A stretch of 64,000 nucleotides of DNA, from assembly GCF_021535135.1 (NCBI RefSeq), contig NZ_CP091036.1:1116001-1180000 (forward strand). Reading direction: 5' to 3'. This document shows positions 47,558 through 57,342 of this stretch, in pieces. The position numbers were made by a program, and so were the translations under genes. A model generated the notes under the pieces. That model did not search any database, was not told the DNA's origin, and saw only the letters and a program-made list of their open reading frames with translations. Positions within the stretch are counted from its first letter, which is position 1. Every line of letters starts with the position of its first letter. This DNA is from Antarcticibacterium sp. 1MA-6-2. Lineage in GTDB: Bacteria > Bacteroidota > Bacteroidia > Flavobacteriales > Flavobacteriaceae.

Positions 47558-47834
47558 CAATATTACTCTAAGCGAAGCATTAAAAAATTTTGTTTTAGAA
47601 AATAAACTGGAAAAAGGATTAGATAAGGTAAATGCCAGGGATGTATGGACACAACAGATGGGACCTGCTATAGAAAAGTACACAACCTCCTTAAAACTGG
47701 AGAGAGATACATTATATGTCCAGCTAAGTTCTTCAGTTTTGAGAGAAGAATTAAGTTATGGAAAAGAAAAAATAATTAGAAACCTCAACGAAGCTCTGGG
47801 GAAAAATTTAATAAAAAAAATAGTTTTACGGTAG
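47541..47834 (+). CDS. DUF721 family protein (DciA-like)
   Basis: The 97-residue protein has the DUF721/DciA core: TLSEALKNFVLENKLEKGLDKVNARDVWTQQMG, a TTSLKLERDTLYVQLSSSVLREEL strand pair and a final INRNLNEALG-like helix. DciA proteins help load the replicative helicase DnaB in bacteria lacking DnaC. Its place directly after recF is conserved in the phylum. A helicase-loading role is inference from family. Confidence 0.88.
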   Translation: MKRNNDNITLSEALKNFVLENKLEKGLDKVNARDVWTQQMGPAIEKYTTSLKLERDTLYVQLSSSVLREELSYGKEKIIRNLNEALGKNLIKKIVLR

Positions 47835-47857
47835 TTCTTGAGTATCCCATAAAAAAA

Positions 47858-47882
47858 CCCGCTCTAAAAAGCGGGCTTTTTG
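47858..47882. terminator. Bidirectional intrinsic terminator between DUF721 and ndk
   Basis: CCCGCT (47858-47863) pairs with AGCGGG (47870-47875), with an A-run on the left and TTTT on the right. It serves both convergent genes. Confidence 0.85.
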
Positions 47883-47899
47883 TATAAATTTTATAAGAC

Positions 47900-48319
47900 T
47901 TAGAACATCTCTCTACCTGAGAAATGAAAAGCAGATTCTATTCTGGCATTTTCATTACTGTCACTTCCGTGCACAGCATTTTCACCAATAGAAGCCGCAT
48001 ATTTTTTACGAATTGTGCCTTCAGCCGCTTCATCAGGATTGGTAGCTCCAATTAAAGTCCTAAAATCTTCAACAGCATTTTCCTTCTCTAACACAGCTGC
48101 AACTATTGGCCCGCGTGTCATATATTCTACTAATTCCCCAAAGAAAGGTCTCTCTTTGTGAACAGCGTAGAAAATCCTGGCATCATCCTGCGTCATTTGT
48201 GTTAACTTCATTGCCACAATTCTAAAACCTGAAGAATTGATCTGTTCCAGGATAGCACCTATGTGTCCCTTTTCAACCGCATCGGGTTTTAGCATTGTAA
48301 ATGTTCTATTTGTAGCCAT
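47900..48319 (-). CDS. ndk: Nucleoside diphosphate kinase
   Basis: The 139-residue enzyme transfers the gamma phosphate between nucleotides. Family motifs are [31 protein letters not shown] and [13 protein letters not shown] with the phosphorylated His. A strong Bacteroidetes promoter precedes it (48342-48371). It is convergent with DUF721. Confidence 0.97.
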   Translation of the reverse strand: MATNRTFTMLKPDAVEKGHIGAILEQINSSGFRIVAMKLTQMTQDDARIFYAVHKERPFFGELVEYMTRGPIVAAVLEKENAVEDFRTLIGATNPDEAAEGTIRKKYAASIGENAVHGSDSNENARIESAFHFSGREMF

Positions 48320-48341
48320 TTTGTTTTTTTTAAATTTGGTG

Positions 48342-48371
48342 CAAAAATAACCAATAGAAACCTTTGTGCAA
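48342..48371 (-). promoter_or_regulatory. Bacteroidetes sigma-A-type promoter of ndk
   Basis: On the minus strand TTG (48371-48369), a 19-bp spacer and TATTTTTG (48349-48342) fit the -33 TTG / -7 TAnnTTTG consensus with optimal spacing. It lies 23 bp upstream of the ndk start. Confidence 0.75.
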
Positions 48372-48617
48372 GGCTTTTAAGGTTTTTTAATTCCTGCGCA
48401 GGCTGCTCTTAACCTGCTCCCAGGTTCTACGTTATAAAACTTAATTTTAGAAGTATTAATTTATTTAGGTACAAATAAAACTATACCTCCACCCTTTCAC
48501 CAGTATACTCCCTCTCTCTACTTTTCAAACCCATTATTGTTTAATTATGATTAACAACTGAAAATCGTTTCAAACCAAAAATAAGCTAGCCTGCTTAACA
48601 CAAGTATTTTTAAATTG

Positions 48618-48625
48618 TATCTTTG
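48618..48625 (+). promoter_or_regulatory. Bacteroidetes-type -7 box upstream of nrnA
   Basis: TATCTTTG matches TAnnTTTG and lies 8 bp before the nrnA start codon, implying a nearly leaderless transcript. No clear -33 TTTG is seen at 19-21 bp. Confidence 0.5.
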
Positions 48626-48633
48626 ACCCCAGT

Positions 48634-49653
48634 ATGATAGAACAAAGTATATTAGAGATTACCTCTGCCCTTTCACAATCTAATAAAATAGTCATTGTAC
48701 CTCATAAAGGACCCGATGGTGACGCAATGGGTTCCTCTCTTGGGCTATATCATTTCCTTAAAGACAAGGGCCATACCACTCACGTCGTTGTGCCTAATGA
48801 CTTTCCGCATTTCCTTAAGTGGCTGCCCGGGCAGGAAGGAGTCCTCAATTATGAAAATGAGAAAGAAGTTTGTAATGAACTTATTTCTAATGCCGATATT
48901 ATTTTTACCCTGGACTTCAATATGCTGGAGCGTGCAGGCGACCTGGTAGAACCTCTAAAAGCAGCGCAGGCTACTTTTATAATGATAGATCACCATCCGG
49001 AACCATCAGATTATGCAGATCATACTTATAGTGATGCACAAATGAGTTCCACCTGCCAAATGGTGTATAAATTTATTCAGAAGTTAAGAGCTTTAAAACA
49101 TATAACTCCAGAAATTGCAACCTGCCTTTACACTGGAATTATGACAGATACTCTAGCTCTTTTAGATATCGTTCCACATCCAGTGACACTCACAGGGTGA
49201 TAGCAGATCTTATAGACAAAGGCGCAGATAATACTGCAATTCACCAAAATGTTTTTGACACTTTAACACATAGTAAATTACATTTACTTGGAGTGGCCCT
49301 ACAAAATCTAAGGGTTAATAAAGAATATCGCACTGCCTACATCACATTGTCCCAGGAAGAACTTGACTAAGCATAATTTTAGAAAAGGAGATACTGAAGG
49401 TTTTGTAAACTATGGTTTATCCATGGAAGGAATTATATTTGCAGCCATTTTTATTGAACATAAAACCGATGGAATAGTGAAGATGAGCTTGAGATCCAAG
49501 GGGAATTTTTCTGTCAATCAGTTTGCCAGGAACCACTTTAACGGAGGCGGGCATTTAAATGCCGCGGGTGGAAAAAGCGATCTTTCTCTTGAAGCCACTG
49601 TTGAGAAATTTAATGAAATTCTCCCGCTATACCGTGAAGAATTAAGTCTATGA
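48634..49653 (+). CDS. nrnA: DHH/DHHA1 oligoribonuclease / pAp phosphatase NrnA (two RCCGGY-type breaks)
   Basis: It degrades short oligoribonucleotides and pAp. HKGPDGDAMGSSLGLYHFL, the DHH motif IMIDHHPEP and the DHHA1 motif FNGGGHLNAAGG are present. Breaks occur at 49150-49157 (ACTCTAGC for ACCGGC, restoring GIMTDTGSFRYRST) and 49366-49372 (ACTAAGC for ACCGGC, restoring QEELDRHNFRKGD). Corrected length is about 338 residues, normal for the family. The stop overlaps the GldI start by 4 bp. Confidence 0.92.
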
Positions 49654-50212
49654 AAAAAATAAGCATACTAATCCTGTTAATTTCTTTATTTGCAGGCTGT
49701 AAATCTCCCGAAGCGAGAAGGCTTAGGTGACGCAATCATCGGGATCATTTATAAATGAATCTATAGAACGAAACCGCGAATTAGTAGCACGCGAGGAAGC
49801 AGAAATCCTGGAACTAATAGAAAAAGATTCTTCCAACCTTTATACAGCATCCAATAACGGCTTCTGGTACTTTTATAATAAGAAATCTACCGATTCCACT
49901 AATACAGAAACACCAGAGTTTGGTGATGTTGTACTTTTTGATTACAATATTACCGATATTGATGGAAATGTAATTTATGCTGAAGGAGAAATCCCTACAC
50001 GACGCTATGCCATGGATAAAGAAGAACTCTTTGGTGGTTTACGGGAAGGATTGAAATTAATGAAAGAAGGTGAAATAATTACATTCATTTTCCCCTCACA
50101 CAAAGCATTTGGCTACTATGGCGATAAAAATAAAATAGGAACCAACATTCCTATAATTACGAGAGTTCATCTCCATTCAATAACTGACGAAAGCAATATA
50201 AATCCTAATTAA
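49650..50212 (+). CDS. gldI: Gliding-motility FKBP-type peptidyl-prolyl isomerase lipoprotein, GldI-like (one RCCGGY-type break)
   Basis: The start ATG at 49650 gives a lipoprotein signal ending LFAGCKSPEARR. The frame breaks at 49721-49728 (GCTTAGGT for GCCGGT), restoring ARRPVTQSSGSF. The C-terminal FKBP domain has PEFGDVVLFDYNITD, FGGLREGLKLMKEGE and FPSHKAFGYYGD. GldI is a Flavobacteria lipoprotein needed for gliding, probably folding envelope proteins. It is coupled to nrnA and precedes another PPIase gene by 4 bp. Corrected length about 186. Confidence 0.85.
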
Positions 50213-50216
50213 AAAA

Positions 50217-51344
50217 ATGAAAAAAACAAGTTTACTTATTGTATTTACAATGCTTCTTGGCCTGGTAGGCTGCAAAGAAGATTATCCTGATCTTGAAGAC
50301 GGCCTGTATGCTGAATTTAATACCAATTATGGGACCTTCGTTGCTGAACTTTATTATGATGCAACACCCACTACTGTAGCTAATTTTGTGTCTCTTGCTG
50401 AAGGTAAGAGCCATAGTATGGTAGATAGCACTTATAAAGGAAAGAAATTTTATGACGGATTAGTTTTTCATAGAGTCATTAAAGATTTTATGATCCAGGG
50501 TGGAGATCCAACAGGAACCGGAAGCGGAGATCCTGGTTATAGATTTCCTGATGAAATCGTAGATTCTCTCACTCACGATTCTAAAGGATATTTATCAATG
50601 GCAAATGCAGGACCTGGTACAAACGGAAGCCAGTTCTTTGTTACTCTGGCCGAAACTCCATGGCTTAACGGAAGGCACACGATCTTCGGAAAAGTAGTAC
50701 AGGGTCAGGAAGTTGTTGATAGCATAGGCCAGGTAGAAACCGGACCTCAGGATCGTCCTTTAAAAGATATTAAAATAGAAACTGTCAACATAATTCGAAA
50801 AGGAAAAGAAGCAAAGGACTTTAACGCTTCCCAGGTTTTTGAAGACAGATTGGCAAAAATAAAGGCTGATGAAGAAGAAGCAACAAAAAAACAGGAAGAA
50901 GCTAAGGCTGCAAATGCTGAAAAATATGCTTCTTTAAAAGAAGAAGCCGAAACACTTGAGAGCGGACTTCAAATTCACTATCTCGAAAAAGGTGAAGGAC
51001 CAAAACCTGAAGCTACAGATATGGTACAGGTTTTATATGAAGGATACTTTGACGACGGAACTATTTTCGATACTAACAAAGAGGAACTGGCGCAGGAATT
51101 GGGAATATTTAATCCACAAAGAGCTGCCCAGGGAGGTTACGGTCCTATGACTACAGGTATAGGTTCAGATGCAGGAATGATCCCAGGGTTTAAAGAAGGA
51201 CTACAACAAATGAGTGTTGGAGACAAAGCTGTTTTATTTATTCCTTCTCATTTGGCTTATGGTCCAGGTGGTGCTGGTGGAGTAATCCCTCCAAATGCCG
51301 ATTTGATCTTCAACGTAGAAATGATAGGAATCGCAGAACAATAA
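50217..51344 (+). CDS. Cyclophilin-FKBP fusion peptidyl-prolyl isomerase lipoprotein
   Basis: The 375-residue lipoprotein (lipobox LVGC, Cys 19) has an N-terminal cyclophilin domain (YDGLVFHRVIKDFMIQGGDPTGTGSGDPGY, NGSQFFVTL), a charged coiled-coil linker (EEEATKKQEEAKAANAEKYASL) and a C-terminal FKBP domain (VQVLYEGYFDDGTIFDTN, IPSHLAYGPGGAGGVIPPNADLIFNVEM). Both isomerase folds in one chain would act in the periplasm. It forms an operon with GldI, fitting a role in folding secreted or gliding proteins. Confidence 0.93.
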   Translation: MKKTSLLIVFTMLLGLVGCKEDYPDLEDGLYAEFNTNYGTFVAELYYDATPTTVANFVSLAEGKSHSMVDSTYKGKKFYDGLVFHRVIKDFMIQGGDPTGTGSGDPGYRFPDEIVDSLTHDSKGYLSMANAGPGTNGSQFFVTLAETPWLNGRHTIFGKVVQGQEVVDSIGQVETGPQDRPLKDIKIETVNIIRKGKEAKDFNASQVFEDRLAKIKADEEEATKKQEEAKAANAEKYASLKEEAETLESGLQIHYLEKGEGPKPEATDMVQVLYEGYFDDGTIFDTNKEELAQELGIFNPQRAAQGGYGPMTTGIGSDAGMIPGFKEGLQQMSVGDKAVLFIPSHLAYGPGGAGGVIPPNADLIFNVEMIGIAEQ

Positions 51345-51660
51345 AATATATTAGATTATTAAATTATATAGAAAAGGCTGGTTGAAAAACCTACTTTTTT
51401 TATTCTTATGTCTGAAGAATTTTAGCCACTAATGCACTAGTAATTTTATTAGGTCAGGGCATATTTCAGTTAGGAAAAAATCATAATGCAGAAGTGTAAT
51501 TTGAAATAAACTATCTGAAAATTTAGTTCTGAAGAAGTACTACTATTTCAGATAAATATTTAGAAAGTTATCTAAATTTTCAAATTGAAAAGCCACCAAT
51601 CCACGAATAAATTTTTATAAATATTAGTGCATTAGTGGCTTATTTATTCAGAAATAGTAA
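51345..51660. other. Intergenic region, 316 bp, dominated by a large palindromic repeat
   Basis: Between the convergent PPIase and pepD genes. Outer arms TAGCCACTAATGCACTAG (51423-51440) and TTAGTGCATTAGTGGCT (51624-51640) are inverted. Inner words (CTATCTGAAAATTTAG near 51509; CTAAATTTTCA near 51573) are also inverted, so most of the 218 bp could form one cruciform. It could act as a terminator for both genes. No coding. Confidence 0.75.
51423..51640. repeat. Long interrupted palindrome (REP/MITE-like)
   Basis: The word AGCCACTAATGCACTA resembles the GCCACGAATGCACGAAT-type palindromes dispersed in Flavobacteria and related genomes. Outer arms of about 17 bp and a nested inner pair are visible. 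No target duplication was identified. Confidence 0.6.
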
Positions 51661-53121
51661 TTAATTCTCAGGAATATTCTTTAGTATTTCCAATACGAAC
51701 TCCCAGTATTTCTGAGCTGAAGAAATACTTGCCCGCTCATCAGGAGAATGTGCACCGCGAATTGTGGGTCCAAAAGAGATCATATCCAGGTTGGGATAAT
51801 GTTGACCAATAATACCGCATTCCAAACCTGCATGACAGGCTGCAATATTGGCTTTCTCTCCATTCATTTTCTGGTAAAGCTCATCCAGAACTTTTAGAAT
51901 ATCAGAGTTTCTGTCGGGTGCCCAACCGGGATAATCTCCTGCCAGTTCTACTTCGTAACCTGCGAGCTCAAAAACTGATCTTAAACCGTTGGCAAGATCA
52001 TCCTTTGAAGATTCTACAGAAGACCTGGTAAGGCATCTAATCTCGATTTTTCCGTTCTTCACCTCTACCCTGGCGACATTGTTTGACGTCTCCACCAAAC
52101 CATCAATCTCCGGGCTCATTCTGTATACCCCGTTATGGGCAGCATAGAGCGCTTTCAATAATTGTTCCTGGGCCTGCATATTCATTACCAGATCCGGAAT
52201 CTCTGTTTCTGTAATTACAATGTTCAGCTTTGGCTCTAAGTGAGCATATTCAGCTTTAATGGCTTCTGCAGCGTCTTCAATTTCAGCATTGAAAGCTTGA
52301 ACCTGAAGATCATCAACCACAACCAAAGCTTCACTCTCTCTCGGAATTGCATTTCTTAGTCCTCCGCCGTTAATTTCCGTTATACGAAGCTCTAAATTTT
52401 CCGAAGCATTAAAGAGCAGCCTGTTCATCAATTTATTGGCATTTCCAAGGCCTTTAATAATGTCCATTCCCGAATGGCCTCCCTGTAGACCATTTACTAT
52501 AACTTTAAAAGCTTTTACTCCGTCTGGTACTTCCTCTTGGTTATAAGCTCCTGAAGCTGTAACATCTACTCCTCCCGCACATCCAATTCCTATTTCATCA
52601 TCTTCCTCTGTATCCAGGTTTAACAGGATCTCACCATTTAAAAATCCGGGTTTTAGTCCTTTTGCCCCGGTCATTCCGGTTTCCTCATCTATAGTAAAAA
52701 GTGCTTCAAGTGGAGGATGAGCGATTGAATCACTTTCAAGAATAGCCATTATTGTTGCCACTCCCAGGCCATTATCTGCTCCCAGGGTAGTACCTTTTGC
52801 CTTTACCCAATCTCCATCCACAAACATTTCAATACCCTGATTATCAAAATCAAACTGAGTATTGTTGTTCTTTTGATGAACCATATCCAGGTGAGACTGG
52901 AGGATTACAGCTTTTCTGTTTTCCATTCCTGAAGTGGCAGGTTTTTTTATAATCACGTTACCCACTTCATCCACCATTGTTTCCAATTGAAGATCGTTTC
53001 CAAACTTCTTGATGAATTCAATCACCTGTTCTTCTTTTTTAGATGGCCGTGGTACCTGGTTTAGGTCAGCAAACTTATTCCAAAGATTTTTTGGCTCAAG
53101 AGATCTTATTTCTTCATTCAT
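51661..53121 (-). CDS. pepD: Xaa-His (aminoacyl-histidine) dipeptidase, M20 family
   Basis: The 486-residue enzyme cleaves dipeptides such as carnosine-like Xaa-His. LQSHLDMVHQKNN (zinc His/Asp), GTTLGADNGLGVA, TIDEETGMTGAKGL and AACHAGLECGII are the M20/PepD metal and catalytic motifs; GGHSGMDI marks the lid domain. The gene is unbroken. A TATCTTTG -7 box lies 24 bp upstream on the minus strand (53145-53152). Confidence 0.95.
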   Translation of the reverse strand: MNEEIRSLEPKNLWNKFADLNQVPRPSKKEEQVIEFIKKFGNDLQLETMVDEVGNVIIKKPATSGMENRKAVILQSHLDMVHQKNNNTQFDFDNQGIEMFVDGDWVKAKGTTLGADNGLGVATIMAILESDSIAHPPLEALFTIDEETGMTGAKGLKPGFLNGEILLNLDTEEDDEIGIGCAGGVDVTASGAYNQEEVPDGVKAFKVIVNGLQGGHSGMDIIKGLGNANKLMNRLLFNASENLELRITEINGGGLRNAIPRESEALVVVDDLQVQAFNAEIEDAAEAIKAEYAHLEPKLNIVITETEIPDLVMNMQAQEQLLKALYAAHNGVYRMSPEIDGLVETSNNVARVEVKNGKIEIRCLTRSSVESSKDDLANGLRSVFELAGYEVELAGDYPGWAPDRNSDILKVLDELYQKMNGEKANIAACHAGLECGIIGQHYPNLDMISFGPTIRGAHSPDERASISSAQKYWEFVLEILKNIPEN

Positions 53122-53144
53122 ACTCTGCTTTTTTTGATATCTTC

Positions 53145-53152
53145 ACAAAGAT
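53145..53152 (-). promoter_or_regulatory. Bacteroidetes-type -7 box of pepD
   Basis: The minus strand reads TATCTTTG (TAnnTTTG consensus). A TTTG element occurs upstream but only 11 bp away, shorter than usual, so the -33 element is uncertain. Confidence 0.5.
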
Positions 53153-53212
53153 ATTGGTATTTAACAAAGCAGTAAAATTTGCGGGTCCTATATTAGTTTG
53201 TAATTTTAGCAC

Positions 53213-54287
53213 GTGAAGAAATACGCAGGCCTCATTCTCGCAATTTTGTTACCACTGCAATACTTTGCAGTTAAAGTTATCTCGAATTATCCTCAATTCG
53301 TGGAGACCTGGTATAGCACTTAGCCTCTACCCTTTCATTTCCCAATTTATGAGGTACCCTCTGGGAGTACTGCCTTTTTCACTTGGAGATCTATTATATG
53401 CCTTCTTTATTTTTTCGATTTTTCGGTGGTTGTACCTCAGGTTCAGGAATAAATTTAAAAATCCGAGGAAATGGATCCTTGAGATCTTTGCTTTTGCGTC
53501 TATAATCTATGGTTGTTTTCACCTTTTCTGGGGATTAAATTACTACTAGCTTCCATTGCACAAGACTCTCAGAATAAAAAATGACTATAATACAGAGGAG
53601 TTGGTTGAACTAACCAGGACTCTTATAAAAAGATCAAACGAAGTGCAAATGAAATTGATGGGTGATGACAGTTTAAAAGTCCCCTATAATTTTAAAAAGA
53701 GCCAAATTTTAAAGAATACCATTGACGGTTTTGATTTTCTTCAGGAGGAATACCCAAAACTTACTTATAACGGAAAAAGCCTGAAGAGGTCTATTTACAG
53801 CATTCCTCTTACCTATATGGGTTTCAACGGATACTTAAACCCGCTCACCAATGAGGCGCAGGTTAATACCAATATCATCAAATACAAACTTCCAACTACA
53901 GCCAGTCATGAAATTGGCCATCAGCTAGGATTTGCAAAGGAAAATGAAGCCAATTTTATTGCCTGTCTTGCAACAATTAATCATCCTGATCCTTACTTTC
54001 GTTACTCAGGACTCACCTTTGCACTGCGCTATTGTCTAAATGAGTTATACGCACGGGACAAAGTCCAGGCCGATGCTTTGTTGAAGACCATTAACTTCGG
54101 AATAATGGAGAATTACAGGGAAGTGCGGGAATTCTGGGCCCTGCACACAAATCCTTTTGAACCTATTTTCCAGTACAGTTATAACGGATTTTTAAAAGCA
54201 AATAATCAAAAAGAAGGTATGAAAAGTTACAGTTATGTTGTTGCTCTCCTTGTAAATTACTTTGATGATGTAGAAAATGCTTTCTAA
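53213..54287 (+). CDS. DUF3810-family membrane metalloprotease-like protein (two RCCGGY-type breaks)
   Basis: From GTG at 53213 (VKKYAGLILAILLPLQYFAV) the frame breaks at 53318-53324 (ACTTAGC for ACCGGC, restoring WYSTGLYPFISQFM) and has an in-frame TAG at 53545-53550 (ACTAGC for ACCGGC, restoring LNYYRLPLHKTL). N-terminal membrane helices precede a soluble domain with ASHEIGHQLGFAKENEANF, an HExxH-E zincin motif. The corrected protein of about 358 residues matches DUF3810, conserved in Bacteroidetes, function unknown. It is divergent from pepD. Confidence 0.85.
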
Positions 54288-54360
54288 AATTTTCGTTTAG
54301 ATTCTTTAAAATTCCTTAAATTTTCGCCTTTTTTCAGCTAAACAAATAACCCATAAGTTC

Positions 54361-57340
54361 ATGAGATTAAAATTATTCATGTTCACCCTTTTTCTTGTCG
54401 GGGTGAATTTGCACGCCCAGGATTACTTTCCGAAGAATGATGGCGTCAAAACAAAGAATACAAACTACACCGTATTTGAAAATGCCAAAATTCACGTCGA
54501 TCCTTCTACCACGATAGACAATGCTATGTTTGCAGTTAAAGAAGGAAAGATAACTGCCATAGGAAAATCTATTGATGTTCCACCAAACAGCGTGAGGATA
54601 GATCTAAAGGGTAAAGAGGTTTATGCATCATTTATAGATCTTTATAGTGAATTCGGGATCCAAAAACTTCAACGTGTAAGCAATAATTCAAACCAGCCCC
54701 AGTATGAAGCTGCAAGAGAAGGTTATTATTGGAATGACCATCTTAGGCCCGAAACTGATGCGGTACAACATTTCAGCTTCAATAAAGAAGAAGCTGAAAA
54801 ATATCACAAAAGCGGATTTGGAGTGGTCAACACCCATGTACCCGATGGAATTATAAGAGGGACAGGTGTCCTTGTCGCTTTGAATCCTGAAGGTACAGAG
54901 GGAGACAGAGTACTTTCTGATCGATCTGCTCAATATCTTTCATTTGATAAAAGCGTCCTGTCAAGGCAGTCCTACCCTACTTCTATTATGGGAGCAATGG
55001 CTCTAATTCGTCAAAGCTATATGGATGCTGAATGGTATTCTAAAGGAAATTCCCAGAATAAAGATCTCGCATTGGAGGCATTGAACCGAAACAAAAGCCT
55101 TGTGCAAATCTTTAAGACCGACAATTTACTGGATGCATTACGTGCCGATAAAATTGCCAAAGAATTCAACCTGAATTACGTGATCCTTGGTAGCGGAAAT
55201 GAATATGAAAGAATAAATGAGGTAAAAAATTCAAATGCCACCTTCATTATTCCTGTAAATTTCCCCGATGCTTATGATGTGGAAGATCCTTTTATGGTTG
55301 ATTTCATTAGTCTTCAGGAAATGAAGCGATGGAACCAGGCACCTGCCAATCTAAAAATTCTTGCACAAAATAATGTTCCTTTTGTGATAACCTATAATGG
55401 TTCAAAAGATGAGAAGACTTTTCGTGCCAATCTTTTAAAGGCAGTGGAAAATGGACTTGACAAGAGTAAAGCACTTGCCGCTCTTACTACGGTACCAGCA
55501 AAAACACTTGGAAAAGAAAATACCCTTGGTACCTTAAAACAAGGTGCATGGGCAAATTTCATAATTACCTCTGGTGACCTTTTTGATGAAGAGACTGTTA
55601 TTTACGAGAATTGGGTACAGGGACAACTGGCAATTCTGGAGAACATGAACACTGTAGATCTTGCTGGTACATACAATTTGAAAGTGAATAACAACAATTA
55701 TGAACTTAAGATTACGGGGAAACCTACTTCCCCTAAAGCCGAAGTAAAACAAGGAGATACTAAAATTCAGTCAAAACTTAATTATGCTGATGGCTGGATG
55801 AATTTGATGCTAACCTCCACATCTGACGATTCTACAAAGACTGAATTTACACGATTGGTTGCACAAGTTCGTGAGAGTTCAAATACCATAAAAGGTCGCG
55901 CTATTTTGCACAACGGAAGCGAAACTTCATTTACTGCGGAAAAAACACAGACCAAAGAAGAAGCCAAAAAAGAAGATGAGGAAGAAGAGAAAAAAGCAAT
56001 GGAAATAGTTGCAGTTTCTTACCCGAACATGGCTTACGGTTTTGCTAGTTTACCACAACCTGAAAATATTCTGTTTAAGAACGCTACCGTTTGGACTAAT
56101 ACAAACGAAGGAATTCTCGAAGGAACAGATGTTAAGGTGAGAGACGGAAAGATATCGAAGGTTGGAAAGAATCTTAACGCAGGAAATGCGAAAGTTATTG
56201 ACGCCACCGGGAAACACCTAACTTCCGGAATTATTGATGAGCACTCCCACATTGCCGCTTCAGCAATAAATGAATCTGGTCACAACTCCAGTGCAGAGGT
56301 GACTATGGAAGATGTAGTAGACCCTACTGACATTAATATTTACAGGAATCTTGCAGGAGGAGTTACAACCGTACAGTTACTGCACGGTTCTGCTAACCCT
56401 ATTGGTGGAAGGTCTGCTATTCTTAAACTTAAATGGGGTGGTTCTGCTGATGATCTAATTTTTAAAGAAGCGCCAAAATATATCAAGTTTGCTCTTGGAG
56501 AAAATGTGAAACAATCAAATTGGGGCAGTAACAGCTAGGTTCCCGCAAACCCGGATGGGAGTAGAACAGGTGTTTACAGATTATTTTACCCGCGCAAGGA
56601 TCTACGAACAGGAAAAGAAAAACAACAAGAACTACAGAAAGGATCTGGAAATGGAAACTCTTGTAGAGGTCCTAAACGGAGAACGTTATGTAACCAGTCA
56701 CTCTTATGTACAGAGTGAAATTAATATGTTAATGAAAGTTGCGGAAGCCTTTGATTTCAGGATCAACACCTTTACCCATATTCTTGAAGGCTATAAAGTG
56801 GCCGATAAAATGAAAGAACACGGGGTGGGTGCATCTACTTTTTCTGACTGGTGGGCCTATAAATATGAAGTAAATGACGCAATTCCTCATAATGCTGCAA
56901 TTCTTCACAATGCAGGAGTTACTGTAGCAATTAATAGTGATGACAGCGAGATGAGCCGCAGACTTAATCAGGAAGCAGCGAAGTCTATGAAATATGGTGA
57001 TATTTCTGAAGAAGAAGCCTGGAAATTTGTCACTCTTAATCCGGCAAAATTGTTACACATAGACCAATACGTGGGAAGTATAGAACCTGGAAAGCAGGCA
57101 GACCTTGTATTGTGGAGCGATCATCCCCTTTCCATCTATTCCAGAGCCGAAAAAACTTTGGTAGAAGGCGCAGTTTATTTTGATGTTGAAAAAGATGAAC
57201 AGCTTAGGGAAGAGATTGCAAAGCAAAAAAATAAGTTGATCCACCAAATGCTGGAAGCAAAAAATGGAGGAGCTACTACAAAACCTGCTACAAAAAAAGA
57301 AGCACAACACATCCACTGTAACACTTTGGAAATTCACTAA
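54361..57340 (+). CDS. Large secreted amidohydrolase-family protein (one RCCGGY-type break)
   Basis: A signal peptide (MRLKLFMFTLFLVGVNLHAQ) precedes two amidohydrolase-like halves. The first half (residues about 30-440) lacks the HxH metal motif. The second half has SGIIDEHSHIAAS with the metal-binding HxH and NSDDSEMSRRLNQEA with the catalytic Asp. The frame breaks at 56534-56540 (GCTAGGT for GCCGGT), restoring SNSRFPQTRMGVEQV. Corrected length about 993 residues. An acidic/Lys linker (KEEAKKEDEEEEKKAM) joins the halves. The substrate is unknown; imidazolonepropionase-type hydrolases are the nearest relatives. A second family member starts 2 bp downstream. Confidence 0.88.
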
Positions 57341-57342
57341 AA

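Larger units (their letters stand above)
48320..48633. other. Intergenic region between divergent ndk and nrnA, 314 bp
   Basis: It contains the ndk promoter at the left and the nrnA -7 box at the right. No coding frame or repeat is apparent. Confidence 0.7.

Noticed and set aside
1078-56540. Programmed frameshifting or stop-codon reassignment at TAG/TAA
   Set aside because: The shifts are of different sizes (0, +1, +2, -1), include both TAG and TAA, and share only the expected RCCGGY word; no slippery site or structure is common, and other genes use TAG and TAA as normal stops.
26258-57340. Many core genes as true pseudogenes (reductive genome or mutator strain with broken mutL)
   Set aside because: The breaks coincide with one hexamer motif and hit essential genes such as lepB and ribH; a shared technical or modification cause explains them better than independent mutations.
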